Origin: Corinectria fuckeliana
Lineage: Eukaryota > Ascomycota > Sordariomycetes > Hypocreales > Nectriaceae
Reading direction: 5' to 3'
NCBI GenBank assembly: GCA_019137255.1
Contig: WPDH01000245.1
Span: 219,084-283,083, forward strand
Length of the DNA stretch: 64,000 bases
Below, piece by piece: positions 46,029 to 57,373 of this stretch (position 1 is the stretch's first letter; the number at the start of each line of letters is the position of its first letter). The position numbers and the translations under genes are program-made. Under the pieces are notes generated by a model. It ran no database searches. It saw only the letters and a list, made by a program, of their open reading frames with translations, and had not been told where the DNA came from.

Positions 46029-46715
46029 ATGCCCCTCCTCCGCCCAATACCCCACATCACCTTACTTCTCCGCGCCTTTTCATCTTCAGCTTCCGCCATG
46101 GCTTCTCAACCACGGTTCTCTGCTGGCGTCGACGCCGCGAGCCTCACGCCCACGCTCGCGCCTCTGTTGAGCTCAGATGGTGGCCGGTGGGCGCTTGCCA
46201 AGGACGGGGCGGCGCTGGAGCGCAAGTTCCGGTTCAAGACGTTTGCGAAGACGTGGGTTCGTTCCCTTCTCTTGCTGCTCTTTTCCACTGTTGATTTGTA
46301 TCCTGTTTGTTCGGAATTGAGGGTATGCCTGAGATTGGTTTCGACTAGATGCTAATGAGATACCATAGGACTTCATGACCGGCGTCTCTCTACAATGCAA
46401 GATCAAGAACCATCACCCCGAATGGTCCAACGTAAACCCCCCTCCCATTCACGCCCTAATCTTTCCTACGCTCTCGTCGTGCGCGTCTAACTACTTCAGG
46501 TCTACAACACGGCTTTCATCCGCTGGACAACCCACAACCCGGCCGGCCTCTCGGAGAAGGACGTCCTCATGGCTATCGCATGTGACAAGCTGGCCGCCGA
46601 GCTAGGCGAGTTGCCTCCGGAGCCTGAAGTCGAGGGCGAGAGCTGCGCTATTAGGGGCGTGGCCGACGAGGCTGTTGTCGCCGCTGGGGATTGCTGCACG
46701 CCCAAGAAGAGGTGA
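46029..46715 (+). CDS. Pterin-4a-carbinolamine dehydratase
   Basis: Dehydrates 4a-hydroxy-tetrahydropterin to recycle the pterin cofactor. Exons 46029-46256, 46369-46431 and 46500-46715 give 168 aa. The active-site block reads CKIKNHHPEWSNVYNTAFIR, then WTTHNPAGLSEKDV, with H91, H92 and H109 corresponding to the family's catalytic histidines. Two in-frame starts exist: the first gives an N terminus MPLLRPIPHITLLLRAFSSS that looks like a mitochondrial presequence, and the second (ATG at 46098, MASQPRF) gives a 145-aa cytosolic form close to the usual size. Intron 1 uses GTTCGT and intron 2 GTAAAC; both joins restore the conserved domain. The tail beyond about 130 is acidic and unusual. Confidence 0.92.
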
Positions 46716-47199
46716 GCAGGAGGTGTGAGCATATCAAAAGCTGTAACAGTATGCAAAATGCTAAGCCAGCCGTTTTAGTAAGTGAAGATCCGGGGCAGAT
46801 TGTTAAGCTGTTTTATCTGTCATATATCCAGCCGGAAGTGCGGGTATCTCATCTCACTTGATTCGCACCCAAGATGTTCTGTACATCTGATAGATATGAT
46901 TTCCCTAGGTCAACGAACGACGCTGAGTATTAAGTATGTCTAGAGCCTCTACTAGGCTTATTGGTTTTTTTGTATATACAAGCGTAAAAAGTCGTTCTCG
47001 TTCAACATCCCCCAACGCCGTGCGAATGCTCGAGCCGCCATTCAGGCGGCGGAGACCGGCATGTGTATCACATATATCCAGTCTCGAATCCAATCATGAA
47101 TTGCATACTTCCTTTCTCTTCCTCCATTGCTTTCGTCCGCAAGGCACCCTCGATTCACCGCAATCAAGGTATGCTGTCCATTGAGCTCGCTGCAGCTAT
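46716..47199. other. Convergent 3' flanks of the pterin dehydratase and ERG25 genes
   Basis: About 480 bp, no coding features. Probably 3' UTR and terminator DNA. Confidence 0.4.
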
Positions 47200-48285
47200 T
47201 TACTGCTGCTTCTGAGCCTTGATCTGAGCAAGCTTCTTATCACGGCGGCGCTTGTGAGCCTCGGCGCCAGCCTCAGTGTCCAGGCAGAAGTCCCACCACC
47301 GGAAGCTGGAGGCATAGTTGCCGATGAACTTCTCGTGGTGCAGATCGTGGTGCTCGGCGCCGGCCCAGAAGGGGAGGAAGTGGCGCAAGCTCCAAGGGAA
47401 GTCGTAGCCGCTGTGGGCATCGACGGCCTGGAACAAGCGGAGGATGATCCAGACGTACATGGTGAAGAGGTGGAGCTCGCCGGTAACGGACAGGAGGACG
47501 ATGGGAGCGCCGACGACACCAATGCCAAGGAGGGCGGTCTCGATCGGGGAGGCGTACTCAGCAGCGAGGCCGAAAGGAGCGGAGTAGGTGTGGTGCATCT
47601 TGTGGATGGCCTTGTAGAGGGGACCGTAGTGAAGACCGCGGTGAAACCAGTAGTGCCAAGCATCTTCCATGACAAAGCAGATGGCGATCTGGATAGCCAT
47701 CTTCCAGACAGGAGGGAATGGGACTCCGTACTCCATGCCGAAGTAGGTAGCGATAGGGTGGAAGAACCAGATCTGAGGAAGCTCGGCGGTGAAGTGGCTG
47801 ACGAGAACGATAGCGGCGCAGTCCCACTGCTCCTTCATGGTGGGAATCTTCTGGGCCTGAATCTTGAAGCGGTTAAAGTAGGGGATCTTATCCATTATCA
47901 TATAGGGGATGCAACGGCCGAAGTATACGAGCTCGTGGAGGACGAAACTCATGATGCCAGTGGCGAGAGTGTCGTTCTGCATGAAGATGTACCAGGCCTG
48001 GAGGAAATCGGGTGTTAGTTCATTTGTGTGAAGCGCGACAGATGCTACAATCGGAGGATGTGATCATCGGGGGTGGACGTACGGCCCAGAGCTTCTCGAG
48101 GTAGTTGAGGGAGACATTGTACTTGGAGACCTCCTCGAGGACGCCGAAGTAGTCGCTAGTCTGGTTCGATTGACTAATGGTCGAGTTTCTAATGGAATCA
48201 GTGTTAGGAGTGGCGTTCCAGGTTGGGGAGAGCGCATTGGCGTGCCGAGATAGTCGCATCAGGGGGAAACTCACAGAATATCCAT
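47200..48285 (-). CDS. ERG25: C-4 methylsterol oxidase Erg25
   Basis: An ER membrane di-iron enzyme that oxidises the C-4 methyl groups during ergosterol synthesis. Exons 48275-48285 (11 nt), 48083-48188 and 47200-47997 encode 304 aa. The iron-binding histidine boxes are complete: HYWFH (154-158), HKMHH (171-175) and HHDLHH (255-260). The spliced N terminus MDILNSTISQSNQTSDYFGV leads into NYLEKLWAAWYIFMQN, the family signature spanning intron 2. Several hydrophobic helices are visible. There is a lysine-rich C-terminal end (KAQKQQ). The first intron has GTGAGT and CATTAG ends. No sterol-response element was identified in the upstream DNA. Confidence 0.96.
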
Positions 48286-50935
48286 GGTTGCGGAGGACTC
48301 CGATGGAGAATTTGTAACTGGGGTATTGTATTCGAGGTCGCGAGGAGAGGAAGACCCAAAAGACAACGGGCTCTAAGAAAGACCAGCAAGCACTGGGCGT
48401 TCAGAGTCGTCGAAGAAGGTGGCTCTTGAAGAGGGTCGAGGATGGTGGTGATAGGGAAGAGGACGGATAGTGGCTGTTGGGGAGGTTTTATCATTTCCTC
48501 ATCTGCCCGCCACGCGCCAGATCCAATTGGGGCGGCGGCTTGGCGGGCACACACCCACTCGCCCACTTGTCCCTGTGGAATGGCCAGTTACAGGGCAGCC
48601 GCACTCAACGAAGGGGAAAGAGGGGACCACAGGGGGGGGCCCATCACACCCATCACACCCTGCATTGCCTGCGTCGGGACAGCCCCTGGCATAAGTTGAT
48701 TGGCCTGTGCCTGGTCGGCAACGAAAAATATGGCAAATGGGCACAAATGGTTCCAGAATGAGCCCACTACCAATTTGCCCTTCCGGCTTCCGGGTCTAAA
48801 ACCCCCCCTTGAGTGCCGTCACCGCCTTGAGAAGTTATGGGGATTTGACGGGATTTTTTAGGGGACCTCATGGACCACTGAGTGGCCCCGGTAATAGCCA
48901 TCAACACGGAGAACAATACGTCCCCTCCAGGTCGGGAGATGAGGCGAATGAGACGTGGCAATTGAAGCCGGTCGACGATGTCAATCCGTAAACCGACCAG
49001 GCAGATATGATGTAATTGTTACCAAGACCTATATGAATTTTCTTCCAGAGAAATTGAACTCGGCAGTCCGACTCAGCACCAGAAAGAAGCCATTCAGACT
49101 CCCAAAGCAAAATCTCCATCCCCCCTGTCAACCGGATCTAGCATTCGCCGTGACAGCTGATACTTACATTTGGCGCGTCCCCTGGATGGGTCAAGTGGCG
49201 AGAACGAGGACAGAAGTGTCCAGGGGTTGGCGATGATGCATCTTTGTTGTTTGCTCTGTGCTCGTGCATCTAGACTAGGATTTCACTGCCGACCCTCAGA
49301 TGGGAACTTGTGGACGACCCCCGCACGGCCCAGTGCCTCCCGAGCAGCGGTTTATCAGCAAACAACTGGGGAAAAGTGGTGTGGTCTTTCCGGTCTTTGA
49401 GAGTCCCTCACATTTCAAGGTGCTGACGGGGTGGACGCTGCCGCCCGTACCTCATCCCGTGGGCGACGGGATCGACAGGCGATGATGATTATCTAGCGGC
49501 CCACCAGGTACCGCCTTACATACTATGTATCTTGCCCGGCGTTGGTTCAATCTAATTGTTCCCTTTGGCTGCGCGTCAACCGATGATCTCATCGATCGTA
49601 CCCGTTCCGTCGTCTTCGTCTTCGCCTTCGCGCCACGCGCCACGCGCTTCCTCTGGTTTCCGAATAGCCACTTTGCTACCTACCACCTTGTTGCTTTTTG
49701 ACCTTGTTTCATCGACACGTCCAATCCAATCCAGGGTCTTGCATTTGATATTTTGTCAAGAAAGATGTTTCCTCCTCTCCCGATATGTAGGTAGGTAGCT
49801 ATTCTCGTGGTTTTTGACGGTGGCACCAAGCCGAGTTGAAAATCCGAATACGAACCCGAATACTAATACTGAGTTAAGGGTCTTAATTCAACGGACACCC
49901 TCCACCGTCTCGTCTGCCTCGATCCGTCATCCACCGAACAAACGGCCCAACCATAACCATCAGACCTCGCCCAAACACTCTGCGACGTCGAATCAAGCTA
50001 GGGTATGAACACATCGCACACGATGCACCCAAATGCTGGTGTCGGTGTTGGCCATTGATGCTAGTTAGGCCAAGGGGCCCCCCGTCGCTCTAATTCATTC
50101 ACATGCTCACACTCACTCCCACTCACACACTCATACGCTCAACTCAATCCATGCCAATCCACTCCTTCACTAACAAGACCCCGTCTCCCTCACAGTTTCA
50201 CCCTCGCCGGCCGGACTGCCGTCTTCTGCTGGCGACCTCCGCCCCGGCCACATCGCGCCGTTCTCTCGGCTCCCCAACATCCGGGCCTGTCCGTGTGGTG
50301 TGATACCGAGCCTGCCAACTGCCTGGCTGTGCCGTCTGAGCTGATAGCCGCTTTCCCCACATCCCGCGTCCGCTCCGTTGCCCAGCACGCACACGCCCTA
50401 AGCCTAAGCCTAAGCCTAAGCCTAAGCCTGAAGCCTCCGCATTCGTACGAATACGTCGACTGCTTCGTGCACTCGTCAATCCATGGTCACGCAGTCTTGC
50501 ACCACACCCTCACAAAGAAGCTCAAGCCAACCACGAGCCTCACAGGACGCTGACCGCACCCTCCGATCCGCCGCCGCCCGTGACTCTGTGTCGTCGGCCG
50601 AGTTGGTTTGCGGCTCTGCCTTTGCCCGTCTGACGTCTCCAGTTCGACGTCTCCAGTCCGCCACTTCCCTGCACCTCCGAATTTGACTGTGGTACTCTCC
50701 GCTCCGTCAGTCATTCCGGTGGCTGTCTACTATCGGACCATCCATCTGACATTGACCAGTCAGTTCGGTTCCAGAACCGCTTATCCACCCCTGTAGCTAT
50801 CTTCGCCCTGGTGCTGCTGCTGCTGCTGCCGCTGAAGCTGAATCTGCAGGCTGTGGTTGCTGGCGGATGTTGTGCCTGCCGAGGCTGAAGCTTGTTGTTG
50901 CATCCTTCCAAGTCTGAGTTCCTCCTCGACTCATC
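48286..50935. other. Divergent region between ERG25 and NCA2
   Basis: About 2.6 kb with no supported gene. It contains G- and C-rich runs (for example near 48632 and 48805), a short CACACC repeat near 48650, and the telomere-like repeat listed next. NCA2's leader is the last few hundred bases. Confidence 0.45.
50397..50426 (+). repeat. Interstitial CCTAAG hexamer repeat x5
   Basis: Five perfect CCTAAG units. This is one base off the CCCTAA telomere repeat of most filamentous fungi, and the copy number is small, so it is a simple repeat or a relic of a telomere-like addition. Confidence 0.85.
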
Positions 50936-53070
50936 ATGACTCTTGTCTCCGAGTTCGTCCGCCCACCCCTGACTCTTACTTAGCCCTGCCGATCCCGACA
51001 TTCTTTGTTCCCCTGTCCCTCCCTCTGTCCTTCGGCTCTGCCTCAGCCGACGTCTTCCTGGATGACACTGACCTTGCCAACAGCCAGGTGCGACGGCTCG
51101 ATGCCTATCTGGACCGGCTGCCTGTCCTCTCTGAAGACCCTTCTGAGGACGGACGCTCTGAAGCCGACGACCGGGGCTTCACTGTCGCCAATGCCTTTTC
51201 TTCGCCTCGTCTCGATCACCTGCTCCCTCTCGTCCAGTCCCTGAGCACCTCTTCATCTCATCCACTTCTCCCAGCACAGCGCATTAGGAACCTCCTCACC
51301 CAGTCCGGCATCCCTGCTGCACCCGGCTCCGTTGTGAGGCCTACGCATGTTGACGACCTGAAGAGCCCCTATGAAAACGAGATCGAGTGGCTCCTTGTTA
51401 GCAAGGCCACCATCCAACTTCATGGCGTCGTCCTCAACACCTTGCTCGAGCAAATCATTCCTCTCAGCGATGACATTTGGTACTGGGACGATGTTCTCAG
51501 CTCATACTCCTACAGCAGCCTATACACAGTTCAAACCTCCCCGTTGCGCCTTTGGGCATGGTCCCGAGAGGTGTACAGCGCATCCAAGCTGCGTCTCCGA
51601 TCAAGGTCCCTGCGAGCCGCCCCGGCCGATCTTGTAGATTCGACGAGGACTGGCCTCTCGCAACAGTGGAAGCAGTTCTATGGCATCGTTCACGATAGCA
51701 TACGGGAGCGCTCATTCATCAACATACAGCGAAAGGTCCTATCTCCAGTGGCTCTCTGCCGCACAGAAGCTCGAAAGAAGCAAGCTCATCTAAGGAAATT
51801 GCGAGAGATCACCGCGAGCGGACTTGGCGTTTTGATGGACGAGGGACTTCAGTTTGGCCCCGACGACGACAAGGCAGAGATGCAGGATCATCACGACCTT
51901 AAGGGTGTTGTTGAGCGTAGCGTCGCCCTCATTGACATGGTTCTCAAGGAGGTCTCCACACTCGATGTCAACATTAACGATTTTGAAGACAAGGTTTTTG
52001 CGGGCGTCGAGGAGGATCCCGAGCTCTCCGTTCACTTGGAGGATAGCAACGCAACTGAACGGCCCGCAATCCTCGCCCGACGCCTGATCCACATCATCGA
52101 CAACACTCTCCCTGAGCACCTTACTGTTATGAAAATCTTAGCCACCGACAACGGTCCCCCTCCTGCCCTAGTGCGGTATTGGCTCGCTGCGACTATCGGT
52201 TTGCTCTCATCGACAACCATCTTACGGATCCTAGTCAACCGAAAGGCTGATATTGCGCAATGGTTCCTCGAATTCGGGAAGACGGTCCAAGATTTCTGGT
52301 TCAACTGGGTCGTAGAACCAACGGGAAAGATCATCCAAACAATCCGACATGACAAGACGAGTGAAATCGCCATCATGAGCCGGGATAGCCTAAAAGCCGA
52401 TCGTGAGAGTCTCGAACGCATGGTGGTTGACTTCGCCCACGACAAGCCCCATTTTGCCTCGACTAGCGGAATGCCGCTATCTGAGGCTCAGATCTCGGAG
52501 ATTCGGACCAAGGTCGCTGAAGGCGATGTGACCCCCGTGCTGCGAGCGTTCGAGCAGGACTTGCAAAAGCCTCTGATGGGCGCTATTCGAGGTGACTTGG
52601 TTAGGTCACTCTTGATCCAAGTCCAGAAGACAAAGGTTGACCTGGAGGTTGCGATGACCGGCATCGACTCCCTCCTCAAGAGCCAGGAACTGGTTTTCGG
52701 CTTTGTCGGTCTCACTCCTGGCGTCATAGTCTCCGTTGGCATCTTCCAATACCTCCGTAGCGTCTTCGGTGGACGATCCGGGCAGCGCAACTCGGCCAAG
52801 GCCGGCAAAGCCGTGCGCGTCCTCCGCAACATCGACCGCATCCTCTCCGAGGCTCATCCCACGGAGAGCAACCTCCTGTCGTACAAGGACCACGGCCTCC
52901 TATTGTGCGAAGTCCACGTCCTGCGGAACCTCGTCGATAGGCTGATGCCCCGCGACATCGGCAGGGAATTCCTCGAGGACCTAGATGATCTTTCCAATAT
53001 GAAGGGCATCCAGCTGCAGGCTAGAGCCCTGGAGCGCATCCGGTGGGCTTATGGCAAGTGGCTGAAGTAA
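50936..53070 (+). CDS. NCA2: Nca2 family mitochondrial protein
   Basis: In yeast Nca2 affects expression of the mitochondrial Atp6/Atp8 mRNA. The recommended model is exon 1, 50936-50956 (MTLVSEF), intron 50957-51087, and exon 2 from 51088, giving 667 aa and VRRLDAYLDRLPVLSED at the join. The intron has a GTCCGC donor, CTGACC branch and CAG acceptor. The alternative, an unspliced frame from 50857, adds 77 unlike residues. Landmarks include NEIEWLLVSKATIQLHGVVL, LVRYWLAATIGLLSSTTILR (transmembrane-like) and the C-terminal MLLQVSLLIQVQKTKVDLE-type region leading to a GLLLCEVHVLRNLVDRLMPR conserved end. A second hydrophobic stretch lies near FGFVGLTPGVIVSVGIFQYL. Function inferred from family. 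Confidence 0.9.
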
Positions 53071-53401
53071 AAGTTTATAGCCGGCGAGCCTCTCGGTGAC
53101 CCGGTTTGCATAGTATCCCAGGGAAGGGGTAAGAGCAGAACCTACCTAGTGTAAAACGACACATAAATTGCAGAAAAAACAACTCAATAATGGCATGATA
53201 TGGCAATGACAATCAAGCATTGTATTCATCGTCAGACCCGCTAATGGAGCAACGTACGTACGGGCTGCGAGATTGTACGAGTACTCTGAACGCAACGTCA
53301 ACTTTTCCACACAAGCAACCACGAAATTATATTTCGCTTCCCCCGAGTCACAATTCCTCGTAGGCAGTGACGTCAAAACCAGCAACCTCCCGTGGCACAA
53401 A

Positions 53402-56400
53402 TCAGCCAAGCAGCTTGAGCACATCCGCCATCCGGGTATCTTTGGCCTTTTTCTTCTGGCCAGTCTTCTCCTGAAACGCCTTGGTGACCAACTCCCGCTT
53501 CTCCTGCTGGATGTCCAGCACACGCTCTTCAACGGAGCCCTCCATGACGAGGCGCCACACGGTCGTTGGGCGAGTCTGGCCCAGTCGGTGGACGCGGTCT
53601 ACGGCCTGGTCTTCGATGGCTGGTGCCCACCCTGTACAGAGGTTAGAGAGTGAGAGAGTGCTCGTCGGCGTTTAGGGGAGTGGTGTGGCTTACAGCTGTC
53701 CGAGAGGATGACGGTGTCGGCGGAGACAAGGTTGAGGCCGACGCTGCACACGGCGAGACTGGCAAGCATAACGCGCGTGTCCGGGTCGTTGTCGAGGGCG
53801 TCGATGGCGCGGTCGCGGTGGTCGGCCTTCATGCTCCCGTCGACGCGGGTGAACTTGATGCCCGCGGCCTGCAGCTGGTTCTGCAGGATGTTGAGGAACG
53901 ACGTCCACTGCGAGAAGACGATGACCTTGGACCCGTCGTTGCGCAGCGTCGCCTGCACGATCTGCAGCATCGCCTCCGTCTTGGAGCTCTGCGTCTCCGA
54001 GTCTAGCTCCGGCGCGTCCTCGCCCGCCGTCTCGGGTGCCGGCTCCAGCAGCGCGTCCTCGGTCAGCGGGTTGCGGCACATGGGGCACTTGCCCTGGACC
54101 TCGATGGCGCGGCTGATGCAGGGGCGGCAGTACACGTGCTTGCAGGTCGTGATGACGGGCGCGGTGGGCGTGTCGTAGCAGACGGCGCAGTCCTCCTGGC
54201 TTTCGATGTAGAGGCGCAGCGCTTCTTGCAGCAGCGCGCGGTTCTTGTCGTTGAGGACGACGACGTCTTGGTCCCCGAGGAGCTCGAGGAGGCCGGCGAT
54301 GCGTTCCTTGCAGAGCGTCCAGTGGTTGCAGCTGAGCAGTGGTGAGCAGCCCGATACGGCCAGCTGGGGAAGGGATGCACTTACGTTTGTCGGAGACGAA
54401 GCAGGCGTTCAAGGACGTTCTGGAAGCGGCCCTTTTGACCTGCCGCAGAATTCGCCTGGTACTCTTGCAAGACGCCTCTGGCTTCCGACAGCAGGGCCTC
54501 GTACTTGCGCTTCTCGTCCGGCCGGAACTGGATCCGGTGGATGAACTCCTTCTTCTCGGGCAGTTTGAGATCGACAAACTTCATGTCCTTCTTGCGCCTG
54601 AGGCACAGATCCTGCATCAGCGCCTGGAGCAGGGCCTCGGCGCTGCTATCGCTGGACCCTAGACGGCGCGTGATTTTGGCGTTGAAGATCTCGGGCTGCT
54701 CGATGCCTCCGGTGATGTGCAGGAACTTGATCAGCGACTGCAAGTCCTTGACGGAATTGATGCTGTGTTGTCGTTAGCGGGTTTTCAGGGGGGAGGTTTG
54801 GTTTGGTTTAGTATGTATTGAGGATGCTTACATTGGCGTTCCGGTCAAGACCCATCGAGACTTGGCCTTGAGATCGCAGGCGGCCAGGGCGGCTTTGGTC
54901 CTGGCGTTGCGAATCGTGTGGCCTTCGTCCAAGACGACTCTGCGCCACTCGATGGACTGAGACAGCAGCACCTTCCGGACGCCATCCTCGCGTTCCCGGG
55001 CGAGTTTTCCGTAGCTGGTGATGACGACGTCGTACTTGATCAGGTCCTCGGCCGTCGCCTTCTTGTCGCCGTGGTAGATGAATATGCTGGGGAGCTGGTC
55101 GGCCTGGACGTGTCGCTTGATCTGCTGCTCCCAGTTGCTCATGACGCTGACGGGGGCGACGATGAGAGTAGATCCCGGGCCGCCAGTCAGGATGACGCTG
55201 ATGACCTGGAGCGTCTTGCCCAGGCCCATGTCGTCGGCGAGGATGCCTCCAGAGAGGAGTTTCGGGGGAGACGAAGTGACAAAGTCGGACACAAGGTTCC
55301 AGTATCGCCCCTTGCTGTCCCGCTTCCACAGCTGAACGACGTCTTTGGAACCGGTCTCGGGGATTCTGGGGTTCTCTTTCGCCGTCATCCAAGCCAGGCC
55401 CTACGCGGTGGTCAGCGGTTGCGCCCCTGTTGCGTCAGTCTTCTTTCGGGGACACACCTGAAGCTGGTATGGCAGAAGTTGCGCCTTCAGCTGGGCAGGC
55501 TGATCGGCCTTGGGCATCTTCTCCAGGTCCTTCTCCCCGATGGCCAGGGTCTTGATGGCATCGCCCCCCTTGCGCATCTCGACGGCTTCGCTGGTCTGCA
55601 AAAGGGTCTCCAGCGACACCTCGGGCTCGGGCTGGGCAATGGCACCCTCTCCGAGACCGTGGCCGGTGCTGCCACTGGTCAGGCCCATCAACGCCCTCCG
55701 AGTCTCGGCATCTTTCCTAGTGTTATTGAGCTCGGTGGCCTTGACGAGCTTGTCCTGCTTCAGCGACGCTTCGACCCTGGCACGCTCCGTCGGGTCGCTT
55801 GGGCCAAAGAAGAAGAGCTTGACGGGACAGTCGTAGAAGCCCTTCTCGCCTGTGAGCTGGGCCTCGAGGGTGACATCGCCGCTGTCCTGCGTGCACGTCA
55901 GACATTGCAAGAATAGACGTTTCAGGTGGGCTTCTCTTTACCATATACGGGGCGATCTTCTCGGCAACCTTGCGGGGGAGGTGACCAATCTGATCCCCCA
56001 CGACGTTGTCTACTCGGATTGCGTTGGGGTCATACTGCTTGAGCTATTAGTTTATCTTTTTCCCCGAGCCGCAGCAACCACCCGAGACACAGAGTTCGGA
56101 TTCTGTTGGCTGCGTTGTTGGATGCAAAGCAACGCCACGAACCTGATTTTGGGGCTCTCGCCGGGCGAGAACCATCTCCCCCGGCGACGCATAGCCTCTG
56201 TAGTATCGTATGCCGACGATTTTCCCCGCTACGACGCGTCAGGTTATGCAGCAGCAGGCATCGGGTCGCGGAGCAACGCACCGAAAGTCCCATACAACTC
56301 GATAGCGGGTTCATCGCCGTCCTGCGTCAAGTCCAGCTCGAACGGTTCAACAACGGGCACCAGCTGAGAAGCCAGAGGCTGAGACGAAGACGCCTTGCTC

Positions 56401-56591
56401 AGGGCGCCAGTGCCGTACACGCTTGTGCCGCCTACTCCAGCTGTATGACGCGATCTCGCGCTGGAGCTGGGCTGCGTCGGCTGGCGCGAGCGCGACGCCA
56501 AAGCCGGGCGCTTGTTGCGAGAATCGCTCGTCTCACTGTCGTCGCCGGTCAGGTCGACGACCTCGTGGACGCGTTTCTTCGGCCGAGGCAT
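53402..56591 (-). CDS. HLTF/Rad5-like SNF2 ATPase with HIRAN and RING domains
   Basis: A DNA translocase and likely E3 ubiquitin ligase for DNA-damage tolerance. Eight exons (56282-56591, 56143-56228, 55942-56034, 55458-55886, 54832-55400, 54385-54762, 53694-54331, 53402-53631) give 910 aa. The HIRAN domain (about 100-190) reads YGTFAGKIVGIRYYRG and is made from three exons. Motif I is ADDMGLGKT (to T369), the DEAD-type box is DEGH (464-467), the RING (C670-C707, CAVC...CKHVYCRPC...CPMC) sits between the two helicase lobes, and the C-terminal lobe has VHRLGQTRP. Order HIRAN, SNF2, RING, HelC matches HLTF and Rad5. The N terminus (KKRVHEVVDLTGDD) is short. Convergent with NCA2. Confidence 0.93.
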
Positions 56592-57274
56592 CGTGGCGGC
56601 GTGGTGGGTCGCGACCGAGTACCTAACACCTCCACAAAGGCGGGAAATTGAAGTTGAGTTGAGATTGGATTGAAACCGGTGTCTTTTGTTCTCTGCGCTT
56701 CCTTCTCCGGATGATTCACTCGGAAAGCCTTGCCTTGCTACGCCTATACGTACGCGTCAGTCCGGCAGATCGCTGTTTGTTGATCGAACGCTTCGACGCC
56801 GAACTTGCTTCTTTCGCCGGCGGCGGATCAAATGGTTGTTCCGCCATGTCGCCAGCAACTTCACCGGATGTAATCCTGGCCTTCGTGCTCATGCGCCGGT
56901 TCCTCGCAGATTCACAGCTTCGTGTGATAATAGCTCGCGCATGGTTCAAATAAGCGTTTGCGCTAGTTATCGGGAGGTTTTTTTCGTGGGTTTCTCGATG
57001 ATAGTTGACTGTTGTGCTGTTGGTCACCTAGTTTAAGTCCGGTAGCATCCCTGCACGCGGATCCAGATTGAATGTCTTGCATCTAGATTGACCGATTGGG
57101 TACGAAAACGTAAACTGCAAGGTGAGACTCCCAGTTGCCAATAACCAAGTAAGCCACCTGTACCGGTATCCCGCGTAGCTGATCTGGGTCTCTTGTTGTA
57201 GGATTGTTCCTGAGCAGCATCCCTGCAACTTCAGCCACGCTTGCAATTCGCATCCGCCAACAATCACGGATTCC
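56592..57274. other. Upstream of the SNF2-RING gene
   Basis: About 0.7 kb, no gene supported. Presumably its promoter and 5' leader at the left. Confidence 0.4.
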
Positions 57275-57373
57275 TTGAGATACTAGGATTTGAACCCAGG
57301 AGGCTTGCTCCTCCAGGAAATTGAATGTCAAGGTGATCCCTAACCTGGCGCCATAACCAACTCGGCCATCTCA
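57275..57373 (-). pseudogene. Leucine-type class II tRNA, probably decayed
   Basis: The minus strand reads a D arm GGCCGAGTTGGTTATGGCGC, anticodon stem CCAGG/CCTGG with about 20 nt between, a long variable arm AGGAGCAAGCCTC and T arm ending GGTTCAAATCC, all leucine-like. An acceptor TGAGAT/ATCTCA forms, but the usual two bases between acceptor and D stem are missing, the terminal pair is T-A, and the anticodon is ambiguous (TAG for Leu or AGG). This argues for a pseudogene, though a functional tRNA with an intron cannot be excluded. Confidence 0.5.

Noticed and set aside
50857..53070. Unspliced 737-aa reading frame for NCA2
   Set aside because: The first 77 residues are low-complexity and unlike the family. 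A GTCCGC-CTGACC-CAG intron from a start at 50936 restores a better N terminus.
53368..53375. Perfect TGACGTCA (CRE) palindrome
   Set aside because: It lies between two convergent gene ends, so it is not in a promoter; an 8-bp match is expected by chance at this scale.
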